Shown: in pieces, positions 10,446 to 23,083 of the stretch
How positions within the stretch are numbered: position 1 is the stretch's first letter
Layout of the letters: each line of letters begins with the position of its first letter
Assembly: GCA_016712985.1 (NCBI GenBank)
Contig: JADJQA010000009.1
Span: 104,705 to 168,704, forward strand
Reading direction: 5' to 3'
Source of the DNA: Sulfuritalea sp.
GTDB taxonomy: Bacteria; Pseudomonadota; Gammaproteobacteria; Burkholderiales; Rhodocyclaceae
DNA length: 64,000 nt
Position numbers and translations under genes: made by a program
The notes under the pieces: model-generated
Seen by the model: the letters and a program-made list of their open reading frames with translations, nothing else
Database searches by the model: none
Told to the model about the DNA's origin: nothing

Positions 10446-11041
10446 ATGAACGGTCCAGCACAGGTCTGCGTCGCCCGGCATGGCGAAACCGACTGGAACA
10501 TTGCGGGGATTCTGCAGGGCTGGATCGACGTTACGATCAACGACGAGGGTCGCCGCCAGGGCCATGAAATGGCTGCCGGATTCGCCGCTTCAGGCTTCTC
10601 GAGGTGTCTATTCAAGCCCGCTGAGGCGTGCGCTGGAGACCGCGGAGATCATCTGCCGCACGTTGCGGCTTGCTCCTCCGGTTTGTCATGATGGATTCAA
10701 GGAGAGGAATTTCGGGGTCATCCAGGTGTTCCAAAGGCCCAGTTGGCCGAGTTGAACCCGGCGCTCCTCCAGCAGATCCTGCAAAGGAACCCCGCCTGTT
10801 GCTTCGAGCAGGGCGAGTCGATGGATCACTTTGCGAGAGTAGGGTGCTGGACGCGGTGATGAGCATTGCCGCGGGACATTCCGGCGAACGGGTTCTGGTG
10901 ATCACGCATGGCTGGGTCATGGACGTGATTACCCGGCAGATCGGCAAGCTTCCGCGCAGCGCGGTCCTGAACATGAAACGCAAGAACGGCGACTGCCTGT
11001 GGCTTGAGGGGGTGACACGGGAGTCGATTCACCCTGCCTGA
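10446..11041 (+). pseudogene. Histidine phosphatase (phosphoglycerate mutase-like), frameshifted
   Basis: Member of the histidine phosphatase superfamily; the substrate cannot be told. It starts at ATG 10446 with GGAGAG about 10 bases upstream. The catalytic RHGETDWN is near the N-terminus; SPLRRALETAEII appears in a second frame, FKERNFGVIQ in the same one, and the C-terminal VLVITHGWVMDVI (second catalytic His) in a third, ending at 11041. At least three indels interrupt it. Length of about 198 codons is normal. Confidence 0.8.
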
Positions 11042-11214
11042 TCTCAGCGAAGCCGTGCCGGAGTAGCGAGGGCGGATGCTCCGACGGCGAAATTGGCATT
11101 ACAATATTTCCGCGGTCCATGGATCATGCACAAGTCAGGCGGCGCCCACTGGACTGATTCCGCTCAAGCTGGCGCTGCATCACAGGCTGTGAACGCCATC
11201 ATGATTTTGGCTCC

Positions 11215-11988
11215 ATGCCGGTGCGGCTGGCGGTACGGCTTGATCCGATTGACACACTACGGCATGAACGAGTTGCGCTGCCTTGCTCGGCGGCCGGCGA
11301 TTCGCTGCTGGTGAACTTGCGGCCACGCGTGCAGCCACCGGCTCCGCAAGTTTCATCCACCGCCATTCCGGAGTCTCGGCCGGCGCCGGTGGTTCGTCGG
11401 CAACCGGCATCGGCGGATCCGGTCATTGCCCTGAACACGCCGCGCACGAAAGACCCGGCCAGCCGGTCAGTCCGGTGGCGCCCATCGTTCCGTCGCCCCC
11501 TGCAGCGGAGGCACCCTCAGACTTGCAGAGCTATGTCAATGCCGCAAGGGAACGTCGCCGAGCCGCCACCGGCATTTCCGGCAGGAGCACGGAAGCATTC
11601 CACGAACGCGAGCCATCGGAAGACGAAATCAGAATGGCCCCTGGTCAAGCGCAACCTGACGGTGGGCACCAACGGGATATTTCAGATCCTCAGCATCGAA
11701 TCGCGCACTGCGGCCTTCTCCTTCCGCGGCTGGACGACCGATTCGAGCAACTTCCGGCGCGAATACATTCAAGTCGAAATAGGCACGAACAACAGTATCG
11801 AGATTGCCATAGTTCGCAAGATGATCGAACTGATTCGTCGCTACTTCAAAGGCAATTTCAATTGGGAATCGCAGCGTCTTGATCGCGTCGTCGTCTTGTC
11901 GGCGCGCCCGGAAGACAACGAAGGCCTTGAAGCATTCCTGATGAAGGAGTTCTTCGAAACGCGATCACCGGCCACGCGGGTTCGCTGA
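11215..11988 (+). CDS. Unknown protein with Pro-rich linker and conserved C-terminal domain
   Basis: No recognised name. The last 110 residues read cleanly (NLTVGTNGIFQILSIESR, then AAFSFRGW, a KMIELIRRYF helix, and VVLSARPEDNEGLEAF) and look like a folded alpha/beta domain. The middle is Pro/Ala-rich; the more protein-like version (SPVAPIVPSPPAAEAPSDL) lies in the frame one base away, so an indel near 11640 is likely. The N-terminus has a short hydrophobic stretch before LRPRVQPPAPQ, resembling membrane-anchored TonB-like architectures. That resemblance is inference only; the start is uncertain. Confidence 0.5.
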   Translation: MPVRLAVRLDPIDTLRHERVALPCSAAGDSLLVNLRPRVQPPAPQVSSTAIPESRPAPVVRRQPASADPVIALNTPRTKDPASRSVRWRPSFRRPLQRRHPQTCRAMSMPQGNVAEPPPAFPAGARKHSTNASHRKTKSEWPLVKRNLTVGTNGIFQILSIESRTAAFSFRGWTTDSSNFRREYIQVEIGTNNSIEIAIVRKMIELIRRYFKGNFNWESQRLDRVVVLSARPEDNEGLEAFLMKEFFETRSPATRVR

Positions 11989-12060
11989 TGCGGGCGCTTT
12001 TTGTCTTCGCGTAGCGAGCGCGTACAAGTGGTTTCGTGCGCGTCCTGGCCACAACAGTAC

Positions 12061-13222
12061 TCAGGCCTCGCGCAGGCAATCGATGATCTTCATCCGGCAG
12101 CCCGCCAGGCCGGGATGAAGCTACCGACGAAAGCCCATGAAGAGAGCGAAAGCCAACGATCTGGACGGCGATCCGGGCAGTGAATTTGAACTGGAAAGCA
12201 GCTCGCTGAAGGTCCGGAAGTTGGTCGTTGAAATGTCCCCCACTCTGCATCCCGATCGGCTGCCGCCAGACCGATCAGGCCGCCGAACAGGGACTAGCAG
12301 CAGTGATTCGGCGAGGAAGGCGATCAGCACCGCCGTGCGCCGAAGCCAGTGCGTAGCGTGCCGATCTCGCCAATGCGCTGGGCAACGGCGGCGAACATCG
12401 TGATCATCAGCCGACGATGGCGCCGATCAGAAAGGTCAGCGACAGGAACAGGCCGAGATAGCGGATGAAGGTGGCCAGCGCCTCGCTCTGCTCGGCGTAG
12501 AACTGGATTTTCCGGCGGCGTCGATCCTGCAGCCGCGGATCGGCGTCGATCGCCGCCAGCAGGGCGGGCGGTGCGCCCCTGGTCGGCGAGGCGAAGACAA
12601 TGGTCGAGTAGGCACTGCGGCGAAAGGCCGCCATCATCTATTCGGCATCGCCCCAGCTCTCCGAATCGAAGCCGGTCCTGCCAGGAATCAACGCCGACGC
12701 CCGATCAGTCGCGTTTGCGCCAAACGCAGCGTCTCGCCGAGTCCGGTACCCGATGAATCCGTTGGCGATCGAGCGACCGGTGATCTCCGGGTTCCCGGCC
12801 GGAACATCCGGCCTTCGATCAAACCGGACCTGCGGCCATAGCGCCAGCGCCAGCGGTGAGGTGCCACGCAGGGTGACGTTGCTCGGCTTGCCATTGCTGC
12901 GCTTGGGCAGGTTGTTGAGCACCACCGGCTCCTTCGATACCAGCCGCTGGCCGTTGCCGTCGGTGGCGATGCCGGGCAGGCTTTCGATGATTGCCGCCTG
13001 GCTGCGCGAAACGCCGCTGTTGATTTCGGCCCCGGCGCCCTTGCGCGAATACCAGCATGTTGTCCGGCCTGGCCGGTGGCGACCAGCGTCGCGCGGATGC
13101 CTTCGCTCATCATCAGCTTGGTGGCGGGCGAAGACCACCAGCGCCATGCCACCGGCGGTGAGCAGCGTCGTCACCGCCGCACCAGAGGTTGCGCGCGATG
13201 TGGAAAACGGAATAGCTTTCAT
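12061..13222 (-). pseudogene. FtsX-like ABC exporter permease 2, frameshifted
   Basis: MacB/FtsX-type permease: an N-terminal TM (TLLTAGGMALVVF), a periplasmic MacB_PCD domain (LPGIATDGNGQRLVSKEPVV), then three C-terminal TMs (RYLGLFLSLTFLIGAIVG and following). The true C-terminus reads MKIIDCLREA and stops at 12061. Its ATG at 13222 overlaps the stop of permease 1 as ATGA. Several indels split it between 12060 and 13200. It would form a heterodimeric exporter with permease 1. Confidence 0.8.
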
Positions 13223-14322
13223 CCGGCGTGGCGCAGACCATTGACGATGTCGATGCGCGACATCTTCCACGCCACCAGGCGACGGCAATGGCGCCAACTG
13301 TGACACTGGCCGCCAGTTGCAGCAGCATCGTGGTATCGACACCACGAACACCGGAAACAAGTGCCGACTGCCTTGGCGAAGGCCGCCGCCAGCGGCAGCG
13401 TCAGCAGCATGCCAAGGATGCCGCCGCCGAGTCTATGACCAGGCTTTCGCGAACAACAGCTTGACCTTGAAGGCGGGCGGAAATCAGCGCCATGAAGTCA
13501 TGGTGTTGGCCATCACCGCCATGATAATGACGATGATCACGTAGCTCACCGCATTGACGGCGACGAGGATGGCTTCGCTCATCGAGACGAAGCCGAGCTG
13601 GAAGGCCTTTTCGGTTTCGGTCAGGGTCTCCGCCAGCGAATTGCGGAACTGCGCGTCGATGCGCTGCGAGACCAGCGCCGCGTTGTTGGGGTCGTTGATG
13701 CCGACGATACCAGACACCGACATGATCGGCATTCTGGCCGCCGCGCTCAGATTTTCCGACAGCAGCTTCCAGTGGAACAGCATCTGCGCCTCGTCGGTCG
13801 GGCGTCGACGCCATCAGATGCCGCGCAAGGGTGAAGGTCGAGTGCCGGGGAAGATGGTGCCGCGGAAGCGGAATCTGGTCGCCGACCCCTTCCAGCCGTA
13901 CTGGTTGGCCAGCTTGCGCCCGACGACGGCGCCCTGGCGGTCGAGCAGAAAGCCTTCTTCTCGGCCTCAGGCAGGATGTATTCGGGATACAGCGCCGAGG
14001 TAGCTCGCCGGCTCGACGGCGAACTGCGGAAAAAGTTGCGTTCGGTGATATAGACGCCGCCGAACCAGTTCGACCAGCTCACGCCGGTGACGCCCTCGAC
14101 TCGACGCACGCGATCGGCGTAATTGAGCGGCAGCACGAAGGTCAGCGAGATCGCGTTGCGGGTGACCAGGCGCGTGCTCGAAGTGCCTTCGGCGCCAGCG
14201 TACCAGGCGTCGATGATGGTCCGCAGGAGGCCAGCGCAGACCACGACGATCAACCGGCTCATCGTCAGCAGCGTCCGCAGCCGATGACGAAAGCGTTCTT
14301 GAGCAGCAGCGAGGACGAACAT
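13219..14322 (-). pseudogene. FtsX-like ABC exporter permease 1, frameshifted
   Basis: Starts MFVLAAAQERFRHRLRTLLT, has the periplasmic domain (SLTFVLPLNYADRVRRVEGV; SWSNWFGGVYITERNFF) and the TM block VNAVSYVIIVIIMAVMANTM, and ends in the typical SRIDIVNGLRHAG at 13219. Frame changes occur near 14020, 13790 and 13500-13250. About 368 codons in total, normal for the family. It is preceded by its ATPase, 9 bases upstream. Confidence 0.8.
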
Positions 14323-14331
14323 GGCCTGCGC

Positions 14332-15028
14332 TCAAACCGCGCCGGGTGCCAGGTCGGGCACCAGCACGCCCTTTCGAGATGGACCATGCGTTCGGCGCGC
14401 CAGCCGCCTTCCGGGTCGTGCGTGACCATGACGATGGTTTTGCCGAGCTGGCGATGCAGATCGTCGAGCAGGTCGGCACTTCGCCGCCGGTAACGCGGTC
14501 AAGGTCGCCGGTCGGCTCGTCGGCAACGATCAACGTCGGATCGGTGACCAGTGCGCGGGCAATGGCAACGCGCTGCTGCTGGCCGCCGGAAGCTCGTTCG
14601 GGTAATGGTCCACCCGATCGGTGAGCCGGACCATGTCGAGCGCTGCCGCGACATGCGCCTTGCGTTCGCGGCGCAGGCGTGGTGAGCAGCAGCGGCAGTT
14701 CGACGTTCTCGAAGGCGGTCATACCGGCATCGGGTTATAGAACTGGAAAATGAAACCGACGTGGGCGGCGCGCCAGTCGACGACCTCCCTCGCTGAGTGT
14801 GGCGATATCGACGCCGCCAACGATGATGCTGCCGCCGCTCGGCTTGTCGATGCCGGCGACGAGATTCAACAGCGTGCTCTTGCCCGAGCCGCTCGGCCCC
14901 ATCAGGGCGACGAATTCGGCGCGGCGGACGTCAAGGTCGAGGCCCTGCAGCACGGGGATGAACTGTTCGCCGCGGACATAAGCTACTCAGGTTGCGGATC
15001 CGGATCAGCGTTTGTCCGGCCCCGCCAT
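14332..15028 (-). pseudogene. ABC exporter ATPase (MacB/LolD-type), frameshifted
   Basis: Walker A is GPSGSGKST, the signature region is SGGQQQRVAIARAL and Walker B is LIVADEPTGDLD; the H-loop region (VTHDPEGG) is in another frame. I choose ATG 15028 just after the adaptor gene; a GTG at 15040 is possible. At least four indels break it. It sits between the adaptor and the permeases, all on one strand. Confidence 0.82.
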
Positions 15029-15040
15029 CCCCGGTGACAC

Positions 15041-16305
15041 TCACTTGGCCGTCACCGTGACCCGCGTTCCCGCCTGAACCTTGTCCGACGGCGACAGCAC
15101 CAGGCGTTCGCCCGACTGGAGGGCGCCGGCAATCTCGACGTTGTCGCCGATCTTGCGGCCGGGAACCACGTCGACGGCCTCGACCGTGTCATCCTTGAGC
15201 CGCAACACCAGCTTGCGGCCGTCGCGCTCGACGATCGCCCGCGGATTCACCGCCAACACTGCCTTCTGGTCGGCGTCGGTCGCAGCCTGCGAGAGGATCG
15301 TCACCTTCGCGCTCATTTCCGGCAGGATGCGCGGGTCGAGCTTGTCGAAGCGGATCTTGGTCATCACGGTCGCCTTGGCGCGGTCGACGGTCGGCACGAT
15401 GCCGACCACCGCGCCGCGAAAACGCGTGTCGGGCAGCGCGTCGAGCGTGATCTCCACCGGTTTGCCGATTGCGGCCTTGGCCAGGTTGCTCTCCGAGACA
15501 TCGGCCTCGACTTCCAGCGTACTCATGTCGGCCATCGTCACCACGGCTCCCTGAGTGCCGGCGGCGCTGGAAAACGGCGTGATGATGTCGCCGACATTGG
15601 CATTCTTTACCAGCACAACGCCGTCAGAAGGCGCGCGGATCTCCGTGTAGTCGGCATTGACCCGCTGCACGCCGACCTGCGCCGCCGATTGGGCGACCGC
15701 CGCCTGCGCGGTGGCAATCGCCGCCTGCGCCGAACCGACCGCCGCCTGCGCGACATCGGCCCGCGTTCGCACTGTATCGAGCGCCTGCGGCGAAACGAAG
15801 CCGCGCGCAACCAGCGCCTCGTTGCGCCGCAATTCCGCGGCGGCGTTGGCCTGTTCGATCCGCGCCTGGTGCAGGCTCGCCTCGGCCTGGTGGACCGCCG
15901 CTTCCGGACTGGCGCTGCCCGGCCTGGGCGGCCGACGATGGCGGCGCGCACGTCGCTGGAATCGAGTCGGGCGATCAGGTCGCCGGCCTTGACCACGCTG
16001 CCCTCGCGGACGCAGTTCGAGCAGTCGCCCGGTGGCCTCGAGGCGACCGCCGCGCGCCGCTGGGCGACAACGTAGCCGGACGCCGTCAGTTCTGCATACT
16101 GCTGCGAGGGAAAGGTCATCAGCACCGAAGTGACCTGAACCTCGGCCTTGCGCGGGATCAGGGCAAACACCCCGAGTGCTGCAATGCCAAGGGCAAGTAC
16201 CAGCCACCGGCCCCAGCGACGCTTTCCTTTCGGTGACGCGGCGCTGCGGTCAATCTTTAGCCGACTCAGCGGCGTGGTGGCCGGAGTCTGTGAGGCATCG
16301 TTCAT
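15041..16305 (-). CDS. HlyD/RND-type membrane fusion protein of ABC exporter, one frameshift
   Basis: Periplasmic adaptor of the tripartite exporter encoded downstream. N-terminal TM anchor WLVLALGIAALGVFALI, then the lipoyl half (GSVVKAGDLIARLDSSDV), a long coiled-coil hairpin rich in Ala/Gln (AQAAVGSAQAAIATAQAAVA), the second lipoyl half (IRAPSDGVVLVKNANVGD) and a beta-barrel with a conserved end ERLVLSPSDKVQAGTRVTV. A frame change lies near 15915, in the early hairpin. About 421 codons. First gene of the operon running to 12061. Confidence 0.87.
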
Positions 16306-16506
16306 GGTTCGGAGAGAACTGGAAAAGTGGCCGGCGCAGTATATCGCCCGTTACGCAGACCGCTTTCGGCCAGAATGGTTTCGTATCAGTCGGTGCCGGA
16401 TTGCCCCAATCGGCGAAAAACGGACAAGGACAAACTGGCGGCCGGTTGGCAGGATCGTCGATCTCCGGGCGGTACACCGGTGCCCGGCGTCGCCCTGCTG
16501 CACCGG

Positions 16507-16749
16507 CTACCGCGCGATCGACTGTCCCCGCTGGTCGAGGAACTCTCCTGAAGATTCCGGCGGCAGCGTGTCGATCACCGTCAGGAGCCGCCTCGGCGCC
16601 ACCGTCTCGATGCTCGCCTCTGCGCCGAGGTCCGGCGGGACTGCGCTCGAGCGGGAGCAGCCGAGTACAGTGGCGAAACCGGAGTCGGCATGGAGTTGCG
16701 TCGCGCGGGCGTGACCGATCCCGCCGCTGACTCCGAAAACGATGGTGAC
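16507..16749 (-). pseudogene. Short-chain dehydrogenase remnant with large internal deletion
   Basis: The nucleotide-binding motif VTIVFGVSGGIGHARATQL (GxxGGIG) is joined after about 50 residues to what looks like an SDR C-terminus (LLTVIDTLPPESSGEFLDQ). The catalytic YxxxK region, normally about 100 residues further, is absent. No start codon fits the conserved N-terminus (GTC at 16749). Judged a degraded or mis-assembled gene. Confidence 0.55.
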
Positions 16750-16793
16750 GCCGCCCGGAGGGAACGACGCAGTGCGGGATGTCGATCCGCCGC

Positions 16794-17102
16794 TCAGATT
16801 TTCTTCACCCAGGCGACGCACCAGCCCCTGGGATTGACCAGCTTTCCGTCCAGAGCGCCACAGCCCCCCCAGGGATCGGCAGGCCTACCCTGATAAAACC
16901 GGCAGTTGGCGCAATTCTGCCCGGCGGCGTAGGCCGTGAAATTCTTGCCGTGGGCCTCGCTGGCCTCGTGTTTGTACCCCAGCGAAACCGCGACCGGTTC
17001 GTATTCCTCAAGTCGTGTCGCCTTGGCCGATGCGGCGCGGGCCAGGATCAACGTCAGCGCGGCGGCGGGAAGTGCATGGAGAAAGTCGCGTCGGGTGGTC
17101 AT
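16794..17102 (-). CDS. High-potential iron-sulfur protein (HiPIP)
   Basis: Small periplasmic electron carrier with a [4Fe-4S] cluster. The ATG at 17102 gives MTTRRDFLHALPAA, a Tat signal, with AAAGGAG 6-7 bases upstream; a longer upstream extension is not homologous. The four cluster Cys are in CANCRFYQG, WGGCGALDG and RGWCVAWVKK. 102 residues, normal size. Downstream is a broken SDR gene; upstream, on the same strand, the BON lipoprotein. Confidence 0.94.
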   Translation of the reverse strand: MTTRRDFLHALPAAALTLILARAASAKATRLEEYEPVAVSLGYKHEASEAHGKNFTAYAAGQNCANCRFYQGRPADPWGGCGALDGKLVNPRGWCVAWVKKI

Positions 17103-17211
17103 GATTGCTCCTTTCGGTTGGGGAGCGATTCCGGGGCATGAACTGATGCATTCCCGAATCCTCGGGGCTGGCAGGGTCATTCGAAAGATCCGGCAGCGTC
17201 GTTGCCGAGGA

Positions 17212-17260
17212 ACAAAAAAACTCCGCAGGCATTGCCGGGCGTCAGCCCGGCAATGCCTGC
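17212..17260 (-). terminator. Terminator of the BON-domain lipoprotein gene
   Basis: A perfect 16-bp stem (17225-17240 with 17245-17260, loop GTCA) is followed on the minus strand by a T7 run (17214-17220). It starts 14 bases after the stop of the BON gene. Confidence 0.92.
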
Positions 17261-17273
17261 GGCAATCCGCCGG

Positions 17274-17588
17274 TTACTTCATTCGCATGTCGTTGCGGAC
17301 GGATGTCACGCCATGCACGCCGCGTGTCAATTCAACAGCCTTGCTGGCCGCAGCCTGCGAACTGACAAAACCGCTCAGTTGGACCACGCCCTTGAAGGTC
17401 TCGACGTTGATCTCGGCCGATTTCAGAGTGGGTTCGTTGAAAATTGCCGCCTTCACCTTGGTGGTGATGACGGTGTCGTCAACGTACTCGCCGGTCCCTT
17501 CCTGCTTTGTGGTGGAGGCACAACCCACGACGGACACCAGCGTGACAGCCAGAAAAAGCGCGGAAAGATAATTCATAAGTTGCTTCAT
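17274..17588 (-). CDS. BON-domain lipoprotein (OsmY/DolP-like)
   Basis: 104 residues. Signal peptide with lipobox VSVVGC, then a single BON domain (YVDDTVITTKVKAAIF; TLKSAEINVETFKGVVQLSG; FVSSQAAASKAVELTRGV). BON domains bind phospholipid surfaces and are common in osmotic-stress proteins. The ATG at 17588 is chosen for the signal peptide, with GGAGAT upstream. Two copies of the dispersed palindrome lie 158 and 252 bases upstream. Its BON domain closely resembles the one at 52119-52805. Confidence 0.93.
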   Translation of the reverse strand: MKQLMNYLSALFLAVTLVSVVGCASTTKQEGTGEYVDDTVITTKVKAAIFNEPTLKSAEINVETFKGVVQLSGFVSSQAAASKAVELTRGVHGVTSVRNDMRMK

Positions 17589-17745
17589 GGTGAGATCTCC
17601 AAATATGGAAAAAGATGACTTCTTGACCTGGTTCCGGCTCATGACGGTTGCGCAAGCTTCCGGCCCGCGAAGCGAGTCAGGCGGCCAGCAAACGGCATGG
17701 TTGTCGAAACCTCGGATCAAGGATAGCAACGCCCGGCGGTGCGGT

Positions 17746-17763
17746 CGGTACGCTAGCGCACAT
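17746..17763. promoter_or_regulatory. Dispersed palindrome, copy 1
   Basis: CGGTACGCTAGCGCACAT. The right arm is intact, the left is the TACG variant. 158 bases upstream of the BON lipoprotein start; the flank CATAGCGC recurs at other copies. Confidence 0.6.
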
Positions 17764-17839
17764 AGCGCGGACGGCATCGGCCAATCTTGGCCGCAGAAGG
17801 GACAGCCCGTTCAACCGTATACCGGTCGAGGGGAATGCT

Positions 17840-17857
17840 CTGTGCGCCAACGCACAG
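17840..17857. promoter_or_regulatory. Dispersed palindrome, copy 2 (perfect)
   Basis: CTGTGCGCCAACGCACAG: perfect 7-bp arms around CCAA. In the divergent BON/macA region. Confidence 0.75.
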
Positions 17858-18134
17858 CGCGTTGTGCGTGGATGTCGATAATAGAATCAGCGCCTGACCG
17901 CCGTCGGCAAGAGGCCAGCGGCCTTTGCTTTTCAGTCGCTCTGGCGTGCTTAACGAGTTTGCAGCTTGCTCGGCATGCTTTCGTGCGCGATGGATTTTTG
18001 GATCAAATCGTGGGCCAGCCAATGAACCAGTCAAAGTGTCATGGAGGAATTTTTGTCGCGCCTTGTTGAATGTACGACTCCCTGTCGGGCCCTGTAGCCC
18101 AGGCGCTCGTCGCGGAGCACGCGGATAGCACGCA

Positions 18135-19441
18135 ATGACTTCAGTTATCGAAACGTCTGCAAATGTGCGGCAACAGGATTCGCTTGCAGGCCCGGCCCCG
18201 TCACGCCTGTCTCGCATCGGCCGACCGGTGCTGATTGTTGCTGTGTTCGCGATGCTGGCGGGCGGTGGGTATTACGGCTGGCGAACATGGTTTGCGGCAG
18301 CCGATCCAGCCGATAGCATTCTTGCGACGGCGGCCACGCGCGGCAATCTGGAGGACACGGTAACGGCAACCGGTACGCTGCAGCCCAAAGGAGTTCAGGA
18401 CGTCGGACACAGGTCTCCGGACAACTGAAGAAACTGCACGTCGAAATTGGGGATGTCGTCAAAAAGGGCAACTGCTGGCCGAGATCGATCCGTCGGTCAC
18501 CAGGCGAAGGTTGATGGCGATCGCGCGCAGTTGCTCAACCTGCAGGCGCAGCTTGCCGACAAGCAGGCACAGCTCGTGCTGGCAGATCTGCAACTTGCTC
18601 GGCAGCAGAACCTGACGCGCGACGATGCGACAACGGCCGATGCGCTGCAAAGCGCCGAGGCAGTACGAAAATCGGCACTGGCTCAGGCCAACTCGGTAAA
18701 GGCGCAGATCCAGCAGACTGGGTCAACCTTGCGCGGGGACGAGGCGAACCTCGGCTACACCAAGATCTATGCGCCGATTGCGGGAACCGTCGTGTCACAG
18801 GCTGCCAGGCAGGGCCAGACGCTGAACGCCAACCAGCAGGCGCCTATCGTGATGCGCATCGCGGACTTGTCAACGATGACGGTGCAGGCTCAGGTTTCGG
18901 AGGCCGACGTACCCAAGCTGCATGTTGGCATGGACGTCTTCACCACGCTGGGTGGGGACAGCCGGCGCTTCCACGGCAAGCTACGGCAGATTCCGCCGAC
19001 GCCGACGGTGGTGAACAACGTCGTGCTCTACGACGCTTTGTTCGACGTGGCGAACCCCGACCAGGCGCTGATGACGCAGATGACCGCCCAGGTGTTTTTC
19101 GTCGCGTCGAGCGCCACGGACGCGGTGCTGGTGCCGCTTCCCGCGCTGCATCCGGCGGCGACGCCGGAAGGCCGCAAGCGCGGTGGCCGCGGCGCCACCG
19201 GCAGCGACCCGCGCAATCAGTTTGCCAGTGGACGCGCTCTGGTCAGGGTCGTCGGTGCCGATGGCAAGGTCGTGGAGCGGGAAGTGAAGGTCGGTGTGAT
19301 GAACCGCGTTTCGGCGCAGATCGTCGAGGGCCTCAGTCCCGGCGAACAGGTCGTGGTAGGAACCAGGGCAACCGCTCCGGTTGCGCGTGCGCAGACCGGC
19401 AGTTCGCTCACGCCGAACGCGGCGCCAGCGGGCGGTCGTCC

Positions 19442-19445
<4 letters not shown>
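18135..19445 (+). CDS. macA: MacA-like periplasmic adaptor of ABC efflux pump
   Basis: Membrane fusion protein linking MacB to an outer-membrane channel. N-terminal anchor RPVLIVAVFAMLAGGGYYG, then the N-lipoyl half (ATRGNLEDTVTATGTLQP), the coiled coil (QAQLADKQAQLVLADLQLA), and the C-lipoyl half (KIYAPIAGTVVSQAARQGQT). The C-terminal barrel ends in GLSPGEQVVVGTRA. The frame is disturbed between about 18395 and 18500: the expected lipoyl sequence (SGQLKKLHVEIGDVVKKG) is in another frame. Two or three small indels with net zero shift explain this. Stop overlaps the macB GTG. Confidence 0.92.
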
Positions 19446-21447
<2,002 letters not shown>

Positions 21448-21448
<1 letters not shown>

Positions 21449-22858
21449 TGCAAGGACTCGCCAGGCTGGTGGTTCCAATCCTTATGCTGCTGTTTGGCGG
21501 ATGTGCCGTCACCGGCAATCCGCCGGCACCTGCGCCCGAGATGCCACGGGCCTTTGCCGAGCCGGCTGGCTCCGACGCCGCTGTGCCGGCCGCGGACTGG
21601 TGGGGCGCTTTCGGTTCGCCCGAGCTTTCCTCGCTGATTGCCGCTGCCGAGGCCGCCAATCCCGATCTGGCCATTGCAGCGGAGCGCGTGCGTCAGGCCG
21701 AAGCACAGGTCCGGATTGCGGACGCGACACTTTTTCCGGTCCTGGACCTCCGCGCCGGCACGTCGCGCTTCAAGACACGCGTGGATGGCGGTAAATGGGA
21801 GACCAGGGATGCGAGCAGTGTCACGCTCGGCGCGAGCTACGAGATCGACCTATGGGGACGAAACGCCTCCGGTGCGCGTTCCGCCGAGGCAGACCTCCGC
21901 GCCAGTCGCTTCGACGAGGAGACCGTCAGGCTGACGCTGGTCGCGGGCGTTGCCGAGGCCTATTTTCAGGTCTTGTCGCTGCGCGGCCGCCTGGCGGTTG
22001 CACGTGAAAACCTTGACATCGCCCAGCGCGTGCTGAAGGTTGTGGACTCGCGCGTGCGCAACGGGGCTGCTTCGGCGCTCGACCTTGCGCGACAGCAGGG
22101 AGGTGCTTACGATACAGGCCGCTCTTCTGCCGCTTGAACTGCAGGAACGTCAGACGCTGTTCGCGCTTGCAATCCTCCTCGGACGAGCGCCGGAAGGGTT
22201 CGACGCTGCGGCCTCGGCTGTCACCGGTCTGAGCGTGCCACGCGTTGCCCCTGGACTGCCTTCGCTGTTGCTCGTACGACGCCCCGATCTTGCCAGCGCC
22301 GAGGCGCAACTTGCCGCCGCGAATGCCAATGTTGCCGCGGCACGCGCAGCGTTGCTGCCGGGCATCTCGCTGACCGGTTCGGCAGGACTCGCGAGCGATG
22401 TACTGATCAATTTCCTCAGCGCGCCCGCCGCGGCATTGGCGATCGGCGCTTCGCTTTTGCAGCCGATTTTCGATGGCGGCCGTCTGCGGGGACAGGTGGA
22501 TGTGGCTACGTCGCGCGAACGTGAATTGGTGGAAACCTACCGCAAGGCAGTCCTTGCCGCGCTGGCGGATGTGGAAAGCGCACTGGCCGCAGGCGGGCGT
22601 ACGGCGGCACAGGAGCTGCTTCAGGAACAGGTCGTGGAACAGGCGCGCGTGGCGCTGAGGCTCGCGGGAATTCGCTACCGCGAGGGTGCGGACGACCTGC
22701 TGACGATCCTGGACGCGCAGCGCACGCTGTTTCAGGCGCAAGACCAACTCGCGCAGATTCGGCTGGCGCGCTTACAGGCGTCGGTTGGTCTGTTCAAGGC
22801 GCTTGGCGGGTCATCGGAAATGCCGGAAGGACGAAATCCATCCGCTTCCGGCAGGTAG
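21448..22858 (+). CDS. Outer-membrane efflux lipoprotein (NodT/TolC family), one frameshift
   Basis: Outer-membrane channel that completes the MacAB pump. It starts at ATG 21448, overlapping the macB stop. Lipobox LLFGGC. Two OEP repeats: SLIAAAEAANPDLAIAAERV with SYEIDLWGRN in the first and RRPDLASAEAQLAAANANVA with FDGGRLRGQVD in the second. The frame changes near 22090, just after GAASALDLARQQ. About 470 codons, the standard length. Converges with the small lipoprotein gene 15 bases away. Confidence 0.93.
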
Positions 22859-22873
22859 GCGCGAGGCCCTCGC

Positions 22874-23083
22874 TCAGTAGCGGCGAGGATCGTTCGGGCG
22901 GTGGTCCTCGCGATTGCGCACGCCATCGCCATCGCGGTCGCGATCAGCTTGATTGGGAATCCCATCGCGATCACGGTCGCGATCTCCACGATACGCGCGA
23001 GTATCCGCGCTGGGAACCTCGTAGGCAACGCAGCCGGACAACATAACGCCGGCAGCGGCCAGCAAAACGGCAATCTTCTTCAT
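22874..23083 (-). CDS. Small Asp-rich lipoprotein with thrombospondin-3-like repeats
   Basis: 69 residues. Signal peptide with lipobox MLSGC. The mature part has tandem DRDRDGIPNQADRDRDGDGV-type repeats, typical of calcium-binding type-3 thrombospondin repeats, followed by RNREDHRPNDP. Likely an outer-membrane-anchored stress lipoprotein; no defined role. Confidence 0.85.
   Translation of the reverse strand: MKKIAVLLAAAGVMLSGCVAYEVPSADTRAYRGDRDRDRDGIPNQADRDRDGDGVRNREDHRPNDPRRY

Larger units (their letters stand above)
17589..18134. other. Divergent intergenic region between BON gene and macA
   Basis: 546 bases with no convincing gene on either strand. It contains two copies of the dispersed palindrome (17746-17763 and 17840-17857). 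Confidence 0.6.

Noticed and set aside
1345..16305. Programmed frameshifting as the reason for the many split genes
   Set aside because: Breaks are at different motifs, in unrelated genes, without slippery heptamers or downstream structures in common.
17225..17260. Perfect 16-bp inverted repeat as an insertion-sequence end
   Set aside because: Stem-loop plus T-run just after a stop codon is a terminator; no transposase is near.
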